This document shows positions 42,578 through 51,701 of a DNA stretch of 64,000 bases, one piece after another. Below the pieces are notes generated by a model, which saw only the letters and a program-made list of their open reading frames with translations, searched no databases and was not told the origin of the DNA. The first letter of the stretch is position 1. Each line of letters starts with the position of its first letter. The stretch is from Falsiroseomonas algicola (GTDB lineage Bacteria > Pseudomonadota > Alphaproteobacteria > Acetobacterales > Acetobacteraceae). Both the position numbers and the translations under genes were made by a program. Location of the stretch: NCBI RefSeq assembly GCF_011040385.1, contig NZ_JAAIKB010000010.1:120979-184978 (forward strand). Reading direction: 5' to 3'.

Positions 42578-45442
42578 ATGCCGGATACCAACCTGCCCAG
42601 CCGGATGACCGGCCATGGCGAGGTCATCGACACCCAGGCGCCGATCGGCGACGAGGTGAAGACCACCACCTGCTACATGTGCGCCTGCCGCTGCGGCATC
42701 AAAGTCCATCTGAAGGACGGCCGCGTCCGCTACATCGAGGGCAATCCCGACCACCCCGTGAATCGCGGCGTGCTCTGCGGCAAGGGCAGTGCCGGGATCA
42801 TGACGCAATATGCGCCGGCCCGGCTGCGCGCGCCGCTGAAGCGCGTCGGGCCCCGCGGCTCCGGCGAATTCGCGGAGATCAGCTGGGCGGAGGCGATGGA
42901 GATCGCGACGGGCTGGCTCGGCCATGTCCGCCGCACGGACCCGAAGCGCCTGGCCTTCTTCACCGGCCGCGACCAGTCGCAGTCGCTCACGGGCTTCTGG
43001 GCCGCGCAGTTCGGCACGCCCAACTTCGCCGCCCATGGCGGCTTCTGCTCCGTCAACATGGCGGCCGGCGGCCTCTACACCATCGGCGGTTCGTTTTGGG
43101 AATTCGGCGAGCCGGACTGGGAACTGGCAAAATACTTCGTCATGTTCGGCGTGGCGGAGGACCATGACAGCAACCCGATCAAGATCGGCCTCGGCAAGCT
43201 GAAGGCGCGCGGCGCCAAGTTCGTCAGCGTGAACCCGGTCCGCACCGGCTATTCCGCCATCGCCGATGAATGGGTCGGCATCCGCCCCGGCACCGACGGC
43301 CTGTTCATCATGGCCATCATGCATGAACTGCTGCGGACGGACCGCGTCGATCTCGATTTCCTCGTCCGCTACACCAACGCCGCCTGGCTGGTGGTGCGGA
43401 ACCCCGGCGGCGCGGATGATGGCCTCTTCGCCCGCGACGCGGATGGCAAGCCGCTGGCCTGGGATCGCATTGCCGGCGCGCCGGTCGATGCCGCCACGGC
43501 GGAGATGCAGCCCGCCATCGTGGGCGACTACACGCTGCCCGATGGCCGCAAGGCCGTGCCCGTCTTCCAGCTGATGGCGGAACGCTATCTCGGCGCCGAA
43601 TACGCGCCGGAGGCCGTGGCGGAGCGCTGCGGCATCGATGCCGCCCGCATCCGCCGCCTGGCGAACGAGATCGCGGACATCGCCTTCAAGGAGACGATCA
43701 CCCTCGACGTGCCCTGGACCGATGCGCTCGGCCGGCGGCACGAGACGATGGTCGGCCGCCCCATCGCCTTCCATGCGATGCGCGGCATCAGCGCGCACAG
43801 CAACGGCTTCCATACCTGCCGCGCGCTGCACCTGCTGCAGATGCTGCTGGGCGCCGTCGATACCCCCGGCTCCTGGCGCTACAAATCGCCCTTCCCGCGG
43901 CCGATCCCGCCGGGCCCCGGGCCTGCCGGCAAGACCACCGCGCCCAACACGCCGATCGCGGGCAACCTGCTCGCCTTCCCGCATGGGCCGGATGACCTGC
44001 TGGTCGATGACAACGGCACGCCGCTGCGCATCGACCACGCCTTCTCCTGGGAAGCGCCGCTCGGCCTGCACGGGATGATGCACACCGTCATCGGCAATGC
44101 GGGCGCGGAGGATCCCTACAGCATCGACACGCTGTTCATGTTCATGGCCAACATGGCCTGGAACAGCGCGATGAACCCGCTCGAGATCATCCGCATCCTG
44201 ACCGAGCAGAAGGCGGATGGCGAATACCGCATCCCGCACGTCATCTATGCCGATGCCTATTTCAGCGAGACGGTGCCCTACGCCGACCTGATCCTGCCCG
44301 ACACCACCTACCTCGAGCGCTGGGACGCGATCAGCCTGCTCGACCGCCCCATCGGCAATGCCCACGGCCCCGGCGATTCCATCCGCCAGCCCGTCATCAA
44401 GCCCGACCGCGACGTGCGCCCCTTCCAGGACGTGCTGATCGAACTCGGCGCCCGCCTCGGCCTGCCCGCCTTCACCAAGGAGGATGGGACCCCACGCTTC
44501 AAGGACTACCCGGACTACATCGTGAACCACCAGCGCATGCCCGGCATCGGGCCGCTGGCGGGGTGGCGGGGCGAGGACGGCAGCAAGAAGGGCGTCGGCG
44601 AGCCGAACAAGGACCAGCTGCAGCGCTACATCGAGAATGGCTGCTTCTGGAAGCACCACCTCACGCCGGAGCAGAGCTACTTCAAGCAGGCCAACCGCGC
44701 CTACCTTGATGAGGCCAAGGCCATGGGCCTGATGGGCGCGGCCAACCAGATCGTCATGCAGATCTGGTCGGAGCCGCTGCAGAAGTTCCGCCTGGCCGCG
44801 CAGGGCCATGGCGCCAAGCAGCCGCCCGCGCATCTGCGCAAGCGCGTGGAAACCTACTGCGACCCGCTGCCCATCTGGTACGCGCCGCTGGAGCAGGCGG
44901 GGCATGACACCACGCCCTACCCGCTGTCGGCCGTCACGCAGCGGCCCATGGCGATGTACCATTCCTGGGGCTCGATGAATGCCTGGCTCCGCCAGATCCA
45001 CGGCGCCAACCGGCTCTATATGGCGCGCAGCACCGCGACGGCCCAGGGCATCGCGCAGGATGACTGGGTCTGGGTCGAAAGCCGCAACGGCCGCGTGAAG
45101 GGCCAGGTGACGCTGATGGAGGGCGTGAACCCCGACACCGTCTGGACCTGGAACGCCATCGGCAAGCGCTCCGGCGCCTGGCAGCTTTCCGAGGATTCGC
45201 CCGAATCCGCCAAGGGATTCCTGCTGAACCACGTCATCAGCGAATGGCTGCCGGCGCAGGAGGGATTCCGGGGTGCCAACGCCGACCCCGTCACCGGGCA
45301 GGCCGCCTGGTACGACCTCCGCGTCTCCGTGACCAGATGCGCGCCGGAGGAGATCGCCGAGACGGCGCCGCACCCCTCCACGCTGAAGTCGCCCCCCAAC
45401 ATGCCGGCCGTGCCGCTGATCATCCGGGAGCCCGGCAAGTGA
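42578..45442 (+). CDS. soeA: SoeA-like molybdopterin oxidoreductase, sulfite dehydrogenase catalytic subunit
   Basis: A 954-residue bis-MGD enzyme without export signal, so the active site faces the cytoplasm. The N-terminal [4Fe-4S] site is TTTCYMCACRCGIKVHLKDG with NRGVLCGKG. GGFCSVNMAAGG provides a likely cysteine ligand for molybdenum. The order catalytic subunit, ferredoxin subunit, DmsC-type anchor equals SoeABC, which oxidises sulfite to sulfate and passes electrons to quinone. Other members of the DMSO-reductase family (polysulfide or arsenite enzymes) are less likely but cannot be excluded. It overlaps soeB by 4 bases. Confidence 0.85.
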   Translation: MPDTNLPSRMTGHGEVIDTQAPIGDEVKTTTCYMCACRCGIKVHLKDGRVRYIEGNPDHPVNRGVLCGKGSAGIMTQYAPARLRAPLKRVGPRGSGEFAEISWAEAMEIATGWLGHVRRTDPKRLAFFTGRDQSQSLTGFWAAQFGTPNFAAHGGFCSVNMAAGGLYTIGGSFWEFGEPDWELAKYFVMFGVAEDHDSNPIKIGLGKLKARGAKFVSVNPVRTGYSAIADEWVGIRPGTDGLFIMAIMHELLRTDRVDLDFLVRYTNAAWLVVRNPGGADDGLFARDADGKPLAWDRIAGAPVDAATAEMQPAIVGDYTLPDGRKAVPVFQLMAERYLGAEYAPEAVAERCGIDAARIRRLANEIADIAFKETITLDVPWTDALGRRHETMVGRPIAFHAMRGISAHSNGFHTCRALHLLQMLLGAVDTPGSWRYKSPFPRPIPPGPGPAGKTTAPNTPIAGNLLAFPHGPDDLLVDDNGTPLRIDHAFSWEAPLGLHGMMHTVIGNAGAEDPYSIDTLFMFMANMAWNSAMNPLEIIRILTEQKADGEYRIPHVIYADAYFSETVPYADLILPDTTYLERWDAISLLDRPIGNAHGPGDSIRQPVIKPDRDVRPFQDVLIELGARLGLPAFTKEDGTPRFKDYPDYIVNHQRMPGIGPLAGWRGEDGSKKGVGEPNKDQLQRYIENGCFWKHHLTPEQSYFKQANRAYLDEAKAMGLMGAANQIVMQIWSEPLQKFRLAAQGHGAKQPPAHLRKRVETYCDPLPIWYAPLEQAGHDTTPYPLSAVTQRPMAMYHSWGSMNAWLRQIHGANRLYMARSTATAQGIAQDDWVWVESRNGRVKGQVTLMEGVNPDTVWTWNAIGKRSGAWQLSEDSPESAKGFLLNHVISEWLPAQEGFRGANADPVTGQAAWYDLRVSVTRCAPEEIAETAPHPSTLKSPPNMPAVPLIIREPGK

Positions 45443-46176
45443 CCGAAATCCCTCCCTCCTCCGGCAAGAAGCTCGGCCTGGTCATCGACCTCGATACCTG
45501 CGTCGGCTGCCAGGCCTGCGCCACCAACTGCAAGCAGTGGAACGCCGGCGGGCACCTGGCCCCCCTGCCCGACATGAAGCCCTATTCCGCCGGCGCGGAG
45601 GGCGTCTGGTTCAACCGGGTCCATTCCTACGAGGCCGGCGAGGGCGCGGAGGGCCGCACCGTCCACTTCCCCCGCTCCTGCCTGCATTGCGAGACGCCGG
45701 CCTGCGTCACCGTCTGCCCGACCGGCGCGTCCTACAAGCGCGCCGAGGACGGCATCGTGCTGGTGAACACCGACACCTGCATCGGCTGCGGGTTATGCGC
45801 CTGGGCCTGCCCCTATGGCGCGCGCGAACTCGATGAGGATGAGGGGGTGATGAAGAAATGCACCCTCTGCGTCGACCGCATCTACAACGAGACGATCCCG
45901 GAGGCGCAGCGCAAGCCCGCCTGCGTCATCACCTGCCCGGTCGGCGCCCGCCATTTCGGCGACCTCGGCGACCCCGGCAGCGATGTCAGCCAGCTCGTCG
46001 CCGCCCGCGGCGGCTTCGATTTGATGCCGGAGATGGGCTACGCGCCCACCAACAAGTACCTGCCGCCCCGCCGCCCCATGGCGCCCAACCCCAACCCGCC
46101 CGCGGAAGCCGAGCCCACGCCGCTCGACCTCAAGAACCCGCTGCTGCGCTGGCTGGACCGGGCGCTGAGCCGGTAA
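45439..46176 (+). CDS. soeB: SoeB-like 4Fe-4S electron transfer subunit
   Basis: A 245-residue subunit with four cysteine clusters: CVGCQACATNC, CLHCETPACVTVC, CIGCGLCAWAC, and CTLC with CVITC. It links the catalytic subunit with the membrane anchor. The start is GTG 45439, overlapping the soeA stop (GTGA); a longer open frame upstream is inside soeA and rejected. Residue 215 onwards is Pro-rich. Confidence 0.9.
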   Translation: MTEIPPSSGKKLGLVIDLDTCVGCQACATNCKQWNAGGHLAPLPDMKPYSAGAEGVWFNRVHSYEAGEGAEGRTVHFPRSCLHCETPACVTVCPTGASYKRAEDGIVLVNTDTCIGCGLCAWACPYGARELDEDEGVMKKCTLCVDRIYNETIPEAQRKPACVITCPVGARHFGDLGDPGSDVSQLVAARGGFDLMPEMGYAPTNKYLPPRRPMAPNPNPPAEAEPTPLDLKNPLLRWLDRALSR

Positions 46177-46216
46177 TGCACGCCCTTCGTTACAGCGCCC
46201 GCCGCCGGACCGCCCC

Positions 46217-47155
46217 ATGAACCCCGCCCCCTCCATCGTCTTCTTCACCACCGCCTCCGGCGCCGGCTACGGGCTGCTCTTCTGGCTGGGCGTCCTCCGC
46301 CCGCTGCGGCTGTTGCCCGCCAGCCCCTCCTTCGCCCTGCTGGCGCTGGCCATCGCGCTGCTGCTGATCACGGCCGGCCTCGCCTCCTCCCTGCTGCATC
46401 TCGGGCGGCCGGAGCGCGCCTGGCGGGCACTGTCGCAGTGGCGCTCCTCCTGGCTGTCGCGCGAAGGCGTCGCCGCGATCGCGACCTACGTCCCGGCCGG
46501 CATCATGGGCCTCGCCCTGCTGGCGGACCGGCCCGGCCTCGCCACCGTCGCCGGCATGGCGGCGGCCATCGGCGCGGCGGTCACGGTATGGTGCACGGGC
46601 ATGATCTACGCCTCGCTCAAGACCGTGCGGCAATGGCACCACCCCTCCGTCGCGCCGGGCTACCTCCTTTTCGCCGGCTTCACGGGCGCCATGCTGCTGG
46701 CCGCGATCGGCGCCCTCGCCGGCCGGCCGGTGGTGCCGGCCATGCTTTCCATCCTGCTCGCCATCGGCGCGCTCGCCGCCAAGCGGTCCTACTGGAAGGC
46801 GATGGACGCGCCGAAGCCCGCCGCCGCGCCCACCCTCGAATCCGCCACCGGCCTCGGCTTCATCGGCCGCACCCGGCCGCTCGACCCGCCGCACACCGAA
46901 CAGAACTGGCTGCTGCGGGAGATGGGCTTCCGCCTGGCCCGCAAGCACCGGGAGAAGCTGCGCAACCTGGTCATCCTGGGCTTCGTCGCCACCATCCCGC
47001 TGGCGCTCCTCGCCATGATCATCGGCGGTCCCTTCGGCGCCCTGCTCATGGTCCTGGCCGCCCTCGCCGCCCTCGCGGCCATGCTGGCCGAGCGCTGGCT
47101 GATGTTCGCGGAGGCCACCCACACCGTCACGCTGTATTACAACGGGGAAAGCTGA
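46217..47155 (+). CDS. soeC: SoeC/DmsC-family membrane anchor subunit
   Basis: A 312-residue integral membrane protein with about eight helices and the DmsC/YnfH-type segment ASSLLHLGRPERAWRALSQW (anchor for quinone). The later MIYASLKTVRQWHHP is also typical. It receives electrons from SoeB. The gene follows soeB by 40 bases and ends the operon. Confidence 0.9.
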   Translation: MNPAPSIVFFTTASGAGYGLLFWLGVLRPLRLLPASPSFALLALAIALLLITAGLASSLLHLGRPERAWRALSQWRSSWLSREGVAAIATYVPAGIMGLALLADRPGLATVAGMAAAIGAAVTVWCTGMIYASLKTVRQWHHPSVAPGYLLFAGFTGAMLLAAIGALAGRPVVPAMLSILLAIGALAAKRSYWKAMDAPKPAAAPTLESATGLGFIGRTRPLDPPHTEQNWLLREMGFRLARKHREKLRNLVILGFVATIPLALLAMIIGGPFGALLMVLAALAALAAMLAERWLMFAEATHTVTLYYNGES

Positions 47156-47289
47156 GCGCCCGCCCCGCGCCACCGCCCCGCAATCCCTCGGAAAAGTGCC
47201 AATTCCGAGAAACCTACTATGAATTGTAAGCTTGACGGTCCCCCCCTCGAAAGGGTTAGGGATGCAAGCATTCATTCACGGGGCGCGAC

Positions 47290-48492
47290 ATGCCATTTGC
47301 GGATCAGCGGCCCTCCCCGGCCGTCCTCGATCGCTTTCGCTCGCTCTGCGGCTCTCGCCTCTGGGCGAAACGCCTGGATGAGATCACGCAGCGCGCCCGG
47401 CAATCCAGCCAGACCGGCCGCGCCGCGCAACAGCGCCACGCCCTCGAACTCGCCCTGGCCCGCCTGGCCGATCCGCAGGCCATGGCCCGCGCCAACACGG
47501 CCGAACGCCGCGTCATCGGCTTCGCCCGCGAAGCCGTCGCGCTGTCGGAAACCCTGCCCGGGCCGCGCCGCAACCGGCTGCGCGAACAGCTGGAAGCCGG
47601 CCTGACCGGCGAAGCCACCCTCGTCCCCCTCTTCCATCTGCTGCACACCGCCGCCCTGGCCCGCTCCCGCGGCTTCACCGTCGAATACACGGGCCTTGCC
47701 GACGAAACCCCGCACGACCTCCTCATCACCCGCCAGGGCGTCAGCGCCGAGGTGGTCTGCGAAAGCGTCTCCGCCGAGGAAGGCCGCCCCGTGCACCGCG
47801 GCGAATGGTGCCAGCTGGTGGACCGGGTGAACCCGGACCTGCAGACCTGGCTCGCCGCCCATCCTGGCCGCTACCTCCTCAAGATGACGCTGCCGAGCGG
47901 CATGGCGACGGATGACCAGGTGGCCGAGCTCCACCGGAAGATCGCGGGCCTGCTGCAGGCCGAACGCCGGCAGGATTCCAGCGCCGACGCCATCCTGAAG
48001 CTCGACCCCCTCGTCCTCGCCGGCGCGCAGGCCGCCGGCCAGGGCCTTCCCGCCCAGCTCCGCGCCCAGTTCGGGGAGGAAGCGCACCTCGCCGTCACCG
48101 CCATGCCCGGCGGCGGCTCCGTCTTCGTCATGGCCGCCCGCGCGGGCCAGGAGAACAGCATCGCCGCGGCCGTCGCCCGCCGCTGCGGCCTGGTGGCGCC
48201 CAGCCGCCTGAGCGGCGACCAGCCCGGCATCCTCGCCATGCTGGTCGAAGACGTGGACCGCGCGGAATGGCGCGGGCTGCGGGACCGACTCGAGCTGGAA
48301 GGCGCCGCCCGCCGCTGGATGACGGACCCCGCCGCCCGCCACGTCGTCGCCGTGACCTGCGCCAGCCGGCTCGAGCTGTTCGGCGTGGCACCGCCCGATG
48401 GCGCGCCGGAGGGTGAGCTCCGCTTCCGCAACCCCGGCCACCCCGCCGGCAAGCACCCGGCCCTCGCCCCCGCGGTCACCTCCTCACCCTGA
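47290..48492 (+). CDS. conserved hypothetical protein with possible nuclease-like core
   Basis: A 400-residue soluble protein without a family I recognise. The stretch HDLLITRQGVSAEVVCESVS has the D...E-x-V spacing seen in PD-(D/E)xK nuclease folds, but the lysine is missing (E-V-V-C-E), so activity is doubtful. The rest is Ala/Leu/Arg-rich helices. ATG 47290 starts it; the region just upstream (47200-47285) is clearly AT-richer and probably holds its promoter. Confidence 0.65.
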   Translation: MPFADQRPSPAVLDRFRSLCGSRLWAKRLDEITQRARQSSQTGRAAQQRHALELALARLADPQAMARANTAERRVIGFAREAVALSETLPGPRRNRLREQLEAGLTGEATLVPLFHLLHTAALARSRGFTVEYTGLADETPHDLLITRQGVSAEVVCESVSAEEGRPVHRGEWCQLVDRVNPDLQTWLAAHPGRYLLKMTLPSGMATDDQVAELHRKIAGLLQAERRQDSSADAILKLDPLVLAGAQAAGQGLPAQLRAQFGEEAHLAVTAMPGGGSVFVMAARAGQENSIAAAVARRCGLVAPSRLSGDQPGILAMLVEDVDRAEWRGLRDRLELEGAARRWMTDPAARHVVAVTCASRLELFGVAPPDGAPEGELRFRNPGHPAGKHPALAPAVTSSP

Positions 48493-48644
48493 CCGCATAG
48501 GCAGCATCGCGACATCGTGAGCGCCAGGACGCAACGCAACCGCCACCCTCGCGCCACGTTCGTGCTGTGATGTCGCGGTGCAGCATCCCGCCGGGAAGAC
48601 CCTGGCGACGCTGCACCGGGGACTCCCCACCGCAGGAACGCCCG

Positions 48645-48806
48645 ATGACCGAGCGAGAGTTCGAGACCAAGCTGGCGGAACTCGACCGCCTGCTGAACGA
48701 CCCCGAGATCCGCATGGACCCGCACCGGGTCTGGGCACTGCTGGCCGAACTGAGCACCAAGGCGCGCCTCACCGGCCCGCCCGGCATGGGCACCGCGGCG
48801 GCCTGA
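48645..48806 (+). CDS. small conserved protein, 53 aa
   Basis: Starts at ATG 48645 with AGGAA upstream. The product MTEREFETKLAELDRLLNDP continues as one charged helix, EIRMDPHRVWALLAELSTKA. The L-x-x-L-L-N-D-P-E pattern resembles the first helix of class I release factors but nothing else of a release factor follows. Similar short proteins are annotated in Alphaproteobacteria. Function unknown. It converges with tlyA, 3 bases apart. Confidence 0.6.
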   Translation: MTEREFETKLAELDRLLNDPEIRMDPHRVWALLAELSTKARLTGPPGMGTAAA

Positions 48807-48809
48807 GTC

Positions 48810-49547
48810 TTACCCTTTCCGGGCGGCGATCAGGAACTCCCGGTTCCCCTCGGGGCCGAGCAGCGGGCTCGGCTCCACCCCCAGCACGGTCCAGCCCGGC
48901 AACCCCGCCCACCAGTTGCGGATCGTGCCGCAGACATTGGCGTGGACCTGCGCATCCCGCACCACGCCGCCCTTGGCGACATTCGGCCCGACCTCGAATT
49001 GCGGCTTGATCAGCGCCACCGCCCAGGCACCCTTGGCCGCCAGTTCCAGCGCCGGCGGCAATACCGTCCGCAACCCGATGAAACTCGCATCGCAGACCAC
49101 CGCGCCCGGCGCCTCCGGAATCGTGGTCGCATCCAGGTAGCGGGCATTCACCCGCTCCATCACCACCACCCGCGGGTCATTCCGCAGCTTCCACGCCAAC
49201 TGCCCATGCCCGACATCCACGGCGAACACCTTCGCCGCCCCATGGTGCAGCAGCACATCCGTGAAGCCGCCCGTGGAAGACCCCACATCGACCGCGACCA
49301 CGCCCTTCGCCACCAGGCCGAAATGGTCGATCGCATGCGCCAGCTTCACGCCACCCCGCGACACCCAGGGATGATCCTGCCCCCGGACCTCGAGCGCCTG
49401 CCCCTCCCTGATCTGATCCCCCGCCTTGGTGACCCGGGCCTCGCCCGAAAACACCTTCCCCGCCAGGATCAACGCTTGCGCCCGCGTCCGCGTCTCCGCG
49501 AGGCCACGGTCAACCAGGGCCTGGTCGGCGCGCTGCTTGCCGGTCAG
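48810..49547 (-). CDS. tlyA: TlyA family rRNA methyltransferase / hemolysin-like protein, non-standard start
   Basis: A TlyA protein of about 245 residues. It has an S4 domain (ADQALVDRGLAETRTRAQAL) followed by a FtsJ-type methyltransferase domain with DVGSSTGGFTDVLLHHGA and CDASFIGLRTVL. TlyA methylates 2'-O positions of rRNA. No ATG, GTG or TTG occurs between the upstream in-frame stop and the S4 domain. The first codon that gives the family's usual N-terminus is CTG at 49547 (then TGKQRADQ). TTG 49472 would delete half the S4 domain. A family-2 repeat starts 10 bases upstream. Confidence 0.85.
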   Translation of the reverse strand: MTGKQRADQALVDRGLAETRTRAQALILAGKVFSGEARVTKAGDQIREGQALEVRGQDHPWVSRGGVKLAHAIDHFGLVAKGVVAVDVGSSTGGFTDVLLHHGAAKVFAVDVGHGQLAWKLRNDPRVVVMERVNARYLDATTIPEAPGAVVCDASFIGLRTVLPPALELAAKGAWAVALIKPQFEVGPNVAKGGVVRDAQVHANVCGTIRNWWAGLPGWTVLGVEPSPLLGPEGNREFLIAARKG

Positions 49548-49557
49548 GGTGCGCCGT

Positions 49558-49613
49558 GCGAGGGGCTCTGCCCCTCGCGCTCCCCGCCAGGGTCCAGCGG
49601 GACCCTGGACCGC
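49558..49613 (+). repeat. family-2 double-hairpin repeat, copy 3
   Basis: Hairpin 1 is GCGAGGGGC-TCT-GCCCCTCGC, spacer GCTCCCCG, hairpin 2 CCAGGGTCC-AGCG-GGACCCTGG, tail ACCG. It lies directly upstream of the tlyA reading frame and faces copy 4 across a long inverted repeat. Both hairpins differ in sequence from copies 1 and 2 but keep full pairing. Confidence 0.85.
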
Positions 49614-49620
49614 GTCATGA

Positions 49621-49691
49621 TGGGATCAGGGGAGAGGGGCCGGAACGCGCGTCGGACATGCGCACGCGCTGGCCCCTCTCCCCTGCTCCCA
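49621..49691. repeat. 21-bp inverted repeat in the dxs-tlyA spacer
   Basis: The arm 49621-49641 (TGGGATCAGGGGAGAGGGGCC) pairs with 49671-49691 with a single mismatch, enclosing 29 bases. It is the centre of a composite structure in which family-2 copies 3 and 4 point toward each other. Confidence 0.85.
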
Positions 49692-49700
49692 TGAAGGGGG

Positions 49701-49756
49701 TTCCAAGGGGCCGCTGCCCCTTGGCAGGGGAGCGCGAGGGGACAGCGTCCCCTCGC
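49701..49756 (-). repeat. family-2 double-hairpin repeat, copy 4 (inverted)
   Basis: Read on the minus strand: hairpin 1 GCGAGGGGAC-GCT-GTCCCCTCGC, spacer GCTCCCCTG, hairpin 2 CCAAGGGGC-AGCG-GCCCCTTGG, tail AACC. It is 18 bases after the dxs stop and is the inverted partner of copy 3. Confidence 0.84.
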
Positions 49757-49773
49757 AACGACCGCCCCGACCA

Positions 49774-51696
49774 TCACGCGCGCGCCGGCTGGGCCTTGGC
49801 TTCCGCGACGCCGAGGGCGGAGAGCGCGGTGGCGGTGATGTGGCGGGCGTTGAGGCCGGCCTGGTCGTATTGCACCTTGGGCGCCGCGTGGTCGATGAAG
49901 GTGTCGGGCAGGACCATGGGGCGGAAGCGTGTCTGCCCGTCCAGCAGGCCCTGGCCGAGCAGGTGGTGCGCCACCTGGGTGCCGAAGCCGCCGATGGAGC
50001 CTTCCTCGATGGTGATGAGGACGGCGTGCTCGCGCGCCAGGCGCTCGATGAGCTGGGTGTCGAGCGGCTTGGCGAAGCGGGCGTCGGCCACGGTGCAGGT
50101 GAAGCCCTGCGCGGCGAGTTCGTCGGCCGCCTTCATGCATTCGGCCAGGCGCGTGCCGTAGGAGAGCAGCGCGACGGCATTGCCTTCGCGCAGCACGCGG
50201 CCGCGCCCGATCTCGAGCGGCGTGCCGCGGGCGGGCACGGCGACGCCGGTGCCCTCGCCCCGGGGGTAGCGGAAGCCGCAGGGCCGGTCGTCGATGACGG
50301 CGGCGGTGGCGACCATGTGGGCGAGTTCGGCTTCGTCGGCGGCCGCCATCAGCACCATGTTCGGCAGGCAGCCGAGATAGGCGACGTCGAAGCTGCCGGC
50401 ATGGGTGGCGCCATCGGCCCCGACCAGGCCGGCGCGGTCCATGGCGAAGCGCACGGGCAGCGACTGCAGCGCCACGTCATGCACCACCTGGTCGTAGGCG
50501 CGCTGCAGGAAGGTCGAGTAGATCGCGACGAAGGGCTTGAGGCCTTCCGTCGCCATGCCCGCCGCGAAGGTCACGGCGTGCTGTTCGGCGATGCCGACAT
50601 CGAAGCAGCGCTTCGGGAAGCGCTTCGCGAAGAGGTCGAGCCCCGTCCCGGCCGGCATGGCCGCGTTGACGGAGACGATGCGGTCATCGGCTTCCGCTTC
50701 CGCGATCAGGGCGTTGGCGAAGACCTTGGTGTAGCTGGGCGGGCCGGGCGGGGCCTTGGCCTGTTCGCCGGTGATGACGTTGAACTTGGCAACGCCGTGG
50801 TACTTGTCGGCGGATGCCTCGGCCGGCGCGTAGCCCTTGCCCTTCTGCGTCACGACATGCAGCAGGATGGGCTGGCCTTCCTCCGCGTCGCGCAGGTTGC
50901 GCAGCACGGGCAGCAGGTGGTCGAGGTCGTGGCCGTCGATCGGGCCGACGTAGTAGAAGCCGAGTTCCTCGAACAGGGTGCCGCCGGTCAGCAGGCCGCG
51001 GGCGAATTCCTCGGCCCGGCGCGCCGTGCGCTCGATCGGGCGGGGGAAGCGCTTGGCGAGGCGCCCCATCACGTCCCGCAGCGACAGGAAGGGGCGGGAG
51101 GAGATGAGGCGCGAGAGGTAGGCCGACATGGCGCCGACGGGCGGCGCGATCGACATGTCGTTGTCGTTCAGGATGACGATGAGCCGCGCCTTGGCGGCGC
51201 CGGCGTTGTTCATCGCCTCATAGGCCATGCCGGCGGACATGGAGCCGTCGCCGATCACCGCGATCACCTGCCGGTCATCGCCCTTCAGGTCGCGGGCCAT
51301 CGCCATGCCGAGGCCGGCGGAGATGGAGGTGGAGGAATGCGCCGCCCCGAAGGGGTCGTATTCGCTCTCGCTCCGCTTGGTGAAGCCGGAGAGCCCGCCT
51401 TCCGTGCGGAGCGTCCGGATGCGGTCGCGCCGGCCGGTCAGGATCTTGTGGGGATAGGCCTGGTGGCCGACGTCCCAGATCAGCCGGTCGCGCGGCGTCT
51501 CGAAGATCGCATGGATCGCGACGGTCAGTTCCACCACCCCGAGCGAGGCGCCGAGGTGCCCGCCGGTCTGCGACACGGCGTGGATCGTCTCCGCCCGCAA
51601 CTCCTCGGCCAGCTGCTTCAGCTGATCCCCCGACATGTTCTTCATGTCCGACGGGTATCGGACGCGGTCCAGCAGGGGGGTGGCGGGTGGCGCCAT
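49774..51696 (-). CDS. dxs: 1-deoxy-D-xylulose-5-phosphate synthase Dxs
   Basis: A 640-residue thiamine-diphosphate enzyme. Marks include [20 protein letters not shown] near the start, the TPP motif [18 protein letters not shown], and [20 protein letters not shown] followed by FRYPRGEG. It makes DXP from pyruvate and glyceraldehyde 3-phosphate, the entry to MEP isoprenoid synthesis (also a precursor of thiamine and PLP). ATG 51696 is 5 bases after the ispA stop. In this operon it follows ispA and precedes tlyA. Confidence 0.97.
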   Translation of the reverse strand: MAPPATPLLDRVRYPSDMKNMSGDQLKQLAEELRAETIHAVSQTGGHLGASLGVVELTVAIHAIFETPRDRLIWDVGHQAYPHKILTGRRDRIRTLRTEGGLSGFTKRSESEYDPFGAAHSSTSISAGLGMAMARDLKGDDRQVIAVIGDGSMSAGMAYEAMNNAGAAKARLIVILNDNDMSIAPPVGAMSAYLSRLISSRPFLSLRDVMGRLAKRFPRPIERTARRAEEFARGLLTGGTLFEELGFYYVGPIDGHDLDHLLPVLRNLRDAEEGQPILLHVVTQKGKGYAPAEASADKYHGVAKFNVITGEQAKAPPGPPSYTKVFANALIAEAEADDRIVSVNAAMPAGTGLDLFAKRFPKRCFDVGIAEQHAVTFAAGMATEGLKPFVAIYSTFLQRAYDQVVHDVALQSLPVRFAMDRAGLVGADGATHAGSFDVAYLGCLPNMVLMAAADEAELAHMVATAAVIDDRPCGFRYPRGEGTGVAVPARGTPLEIGRGRVLREGNAVALLSYGTRLAECMKAADELAAQGFTCTVADARFAKPLDTQLIERLAREHAVLITIEEGSIGGFGTQVAHHLLGQGLLDGQTRFRPMVLPDTFIDHAAPKVQYDQAGLNARHITATALSALGVAEAKAQPARA

Positions 51697-51701
51697 GGTT
51701 C

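Noticed and set aside
42551..45373. 940-codon minus-strand ORF opposite soeA
   Set aside because: Same reasoning: the plus strand carries clear molybdoenzyme motifs and is coupled to soeB.
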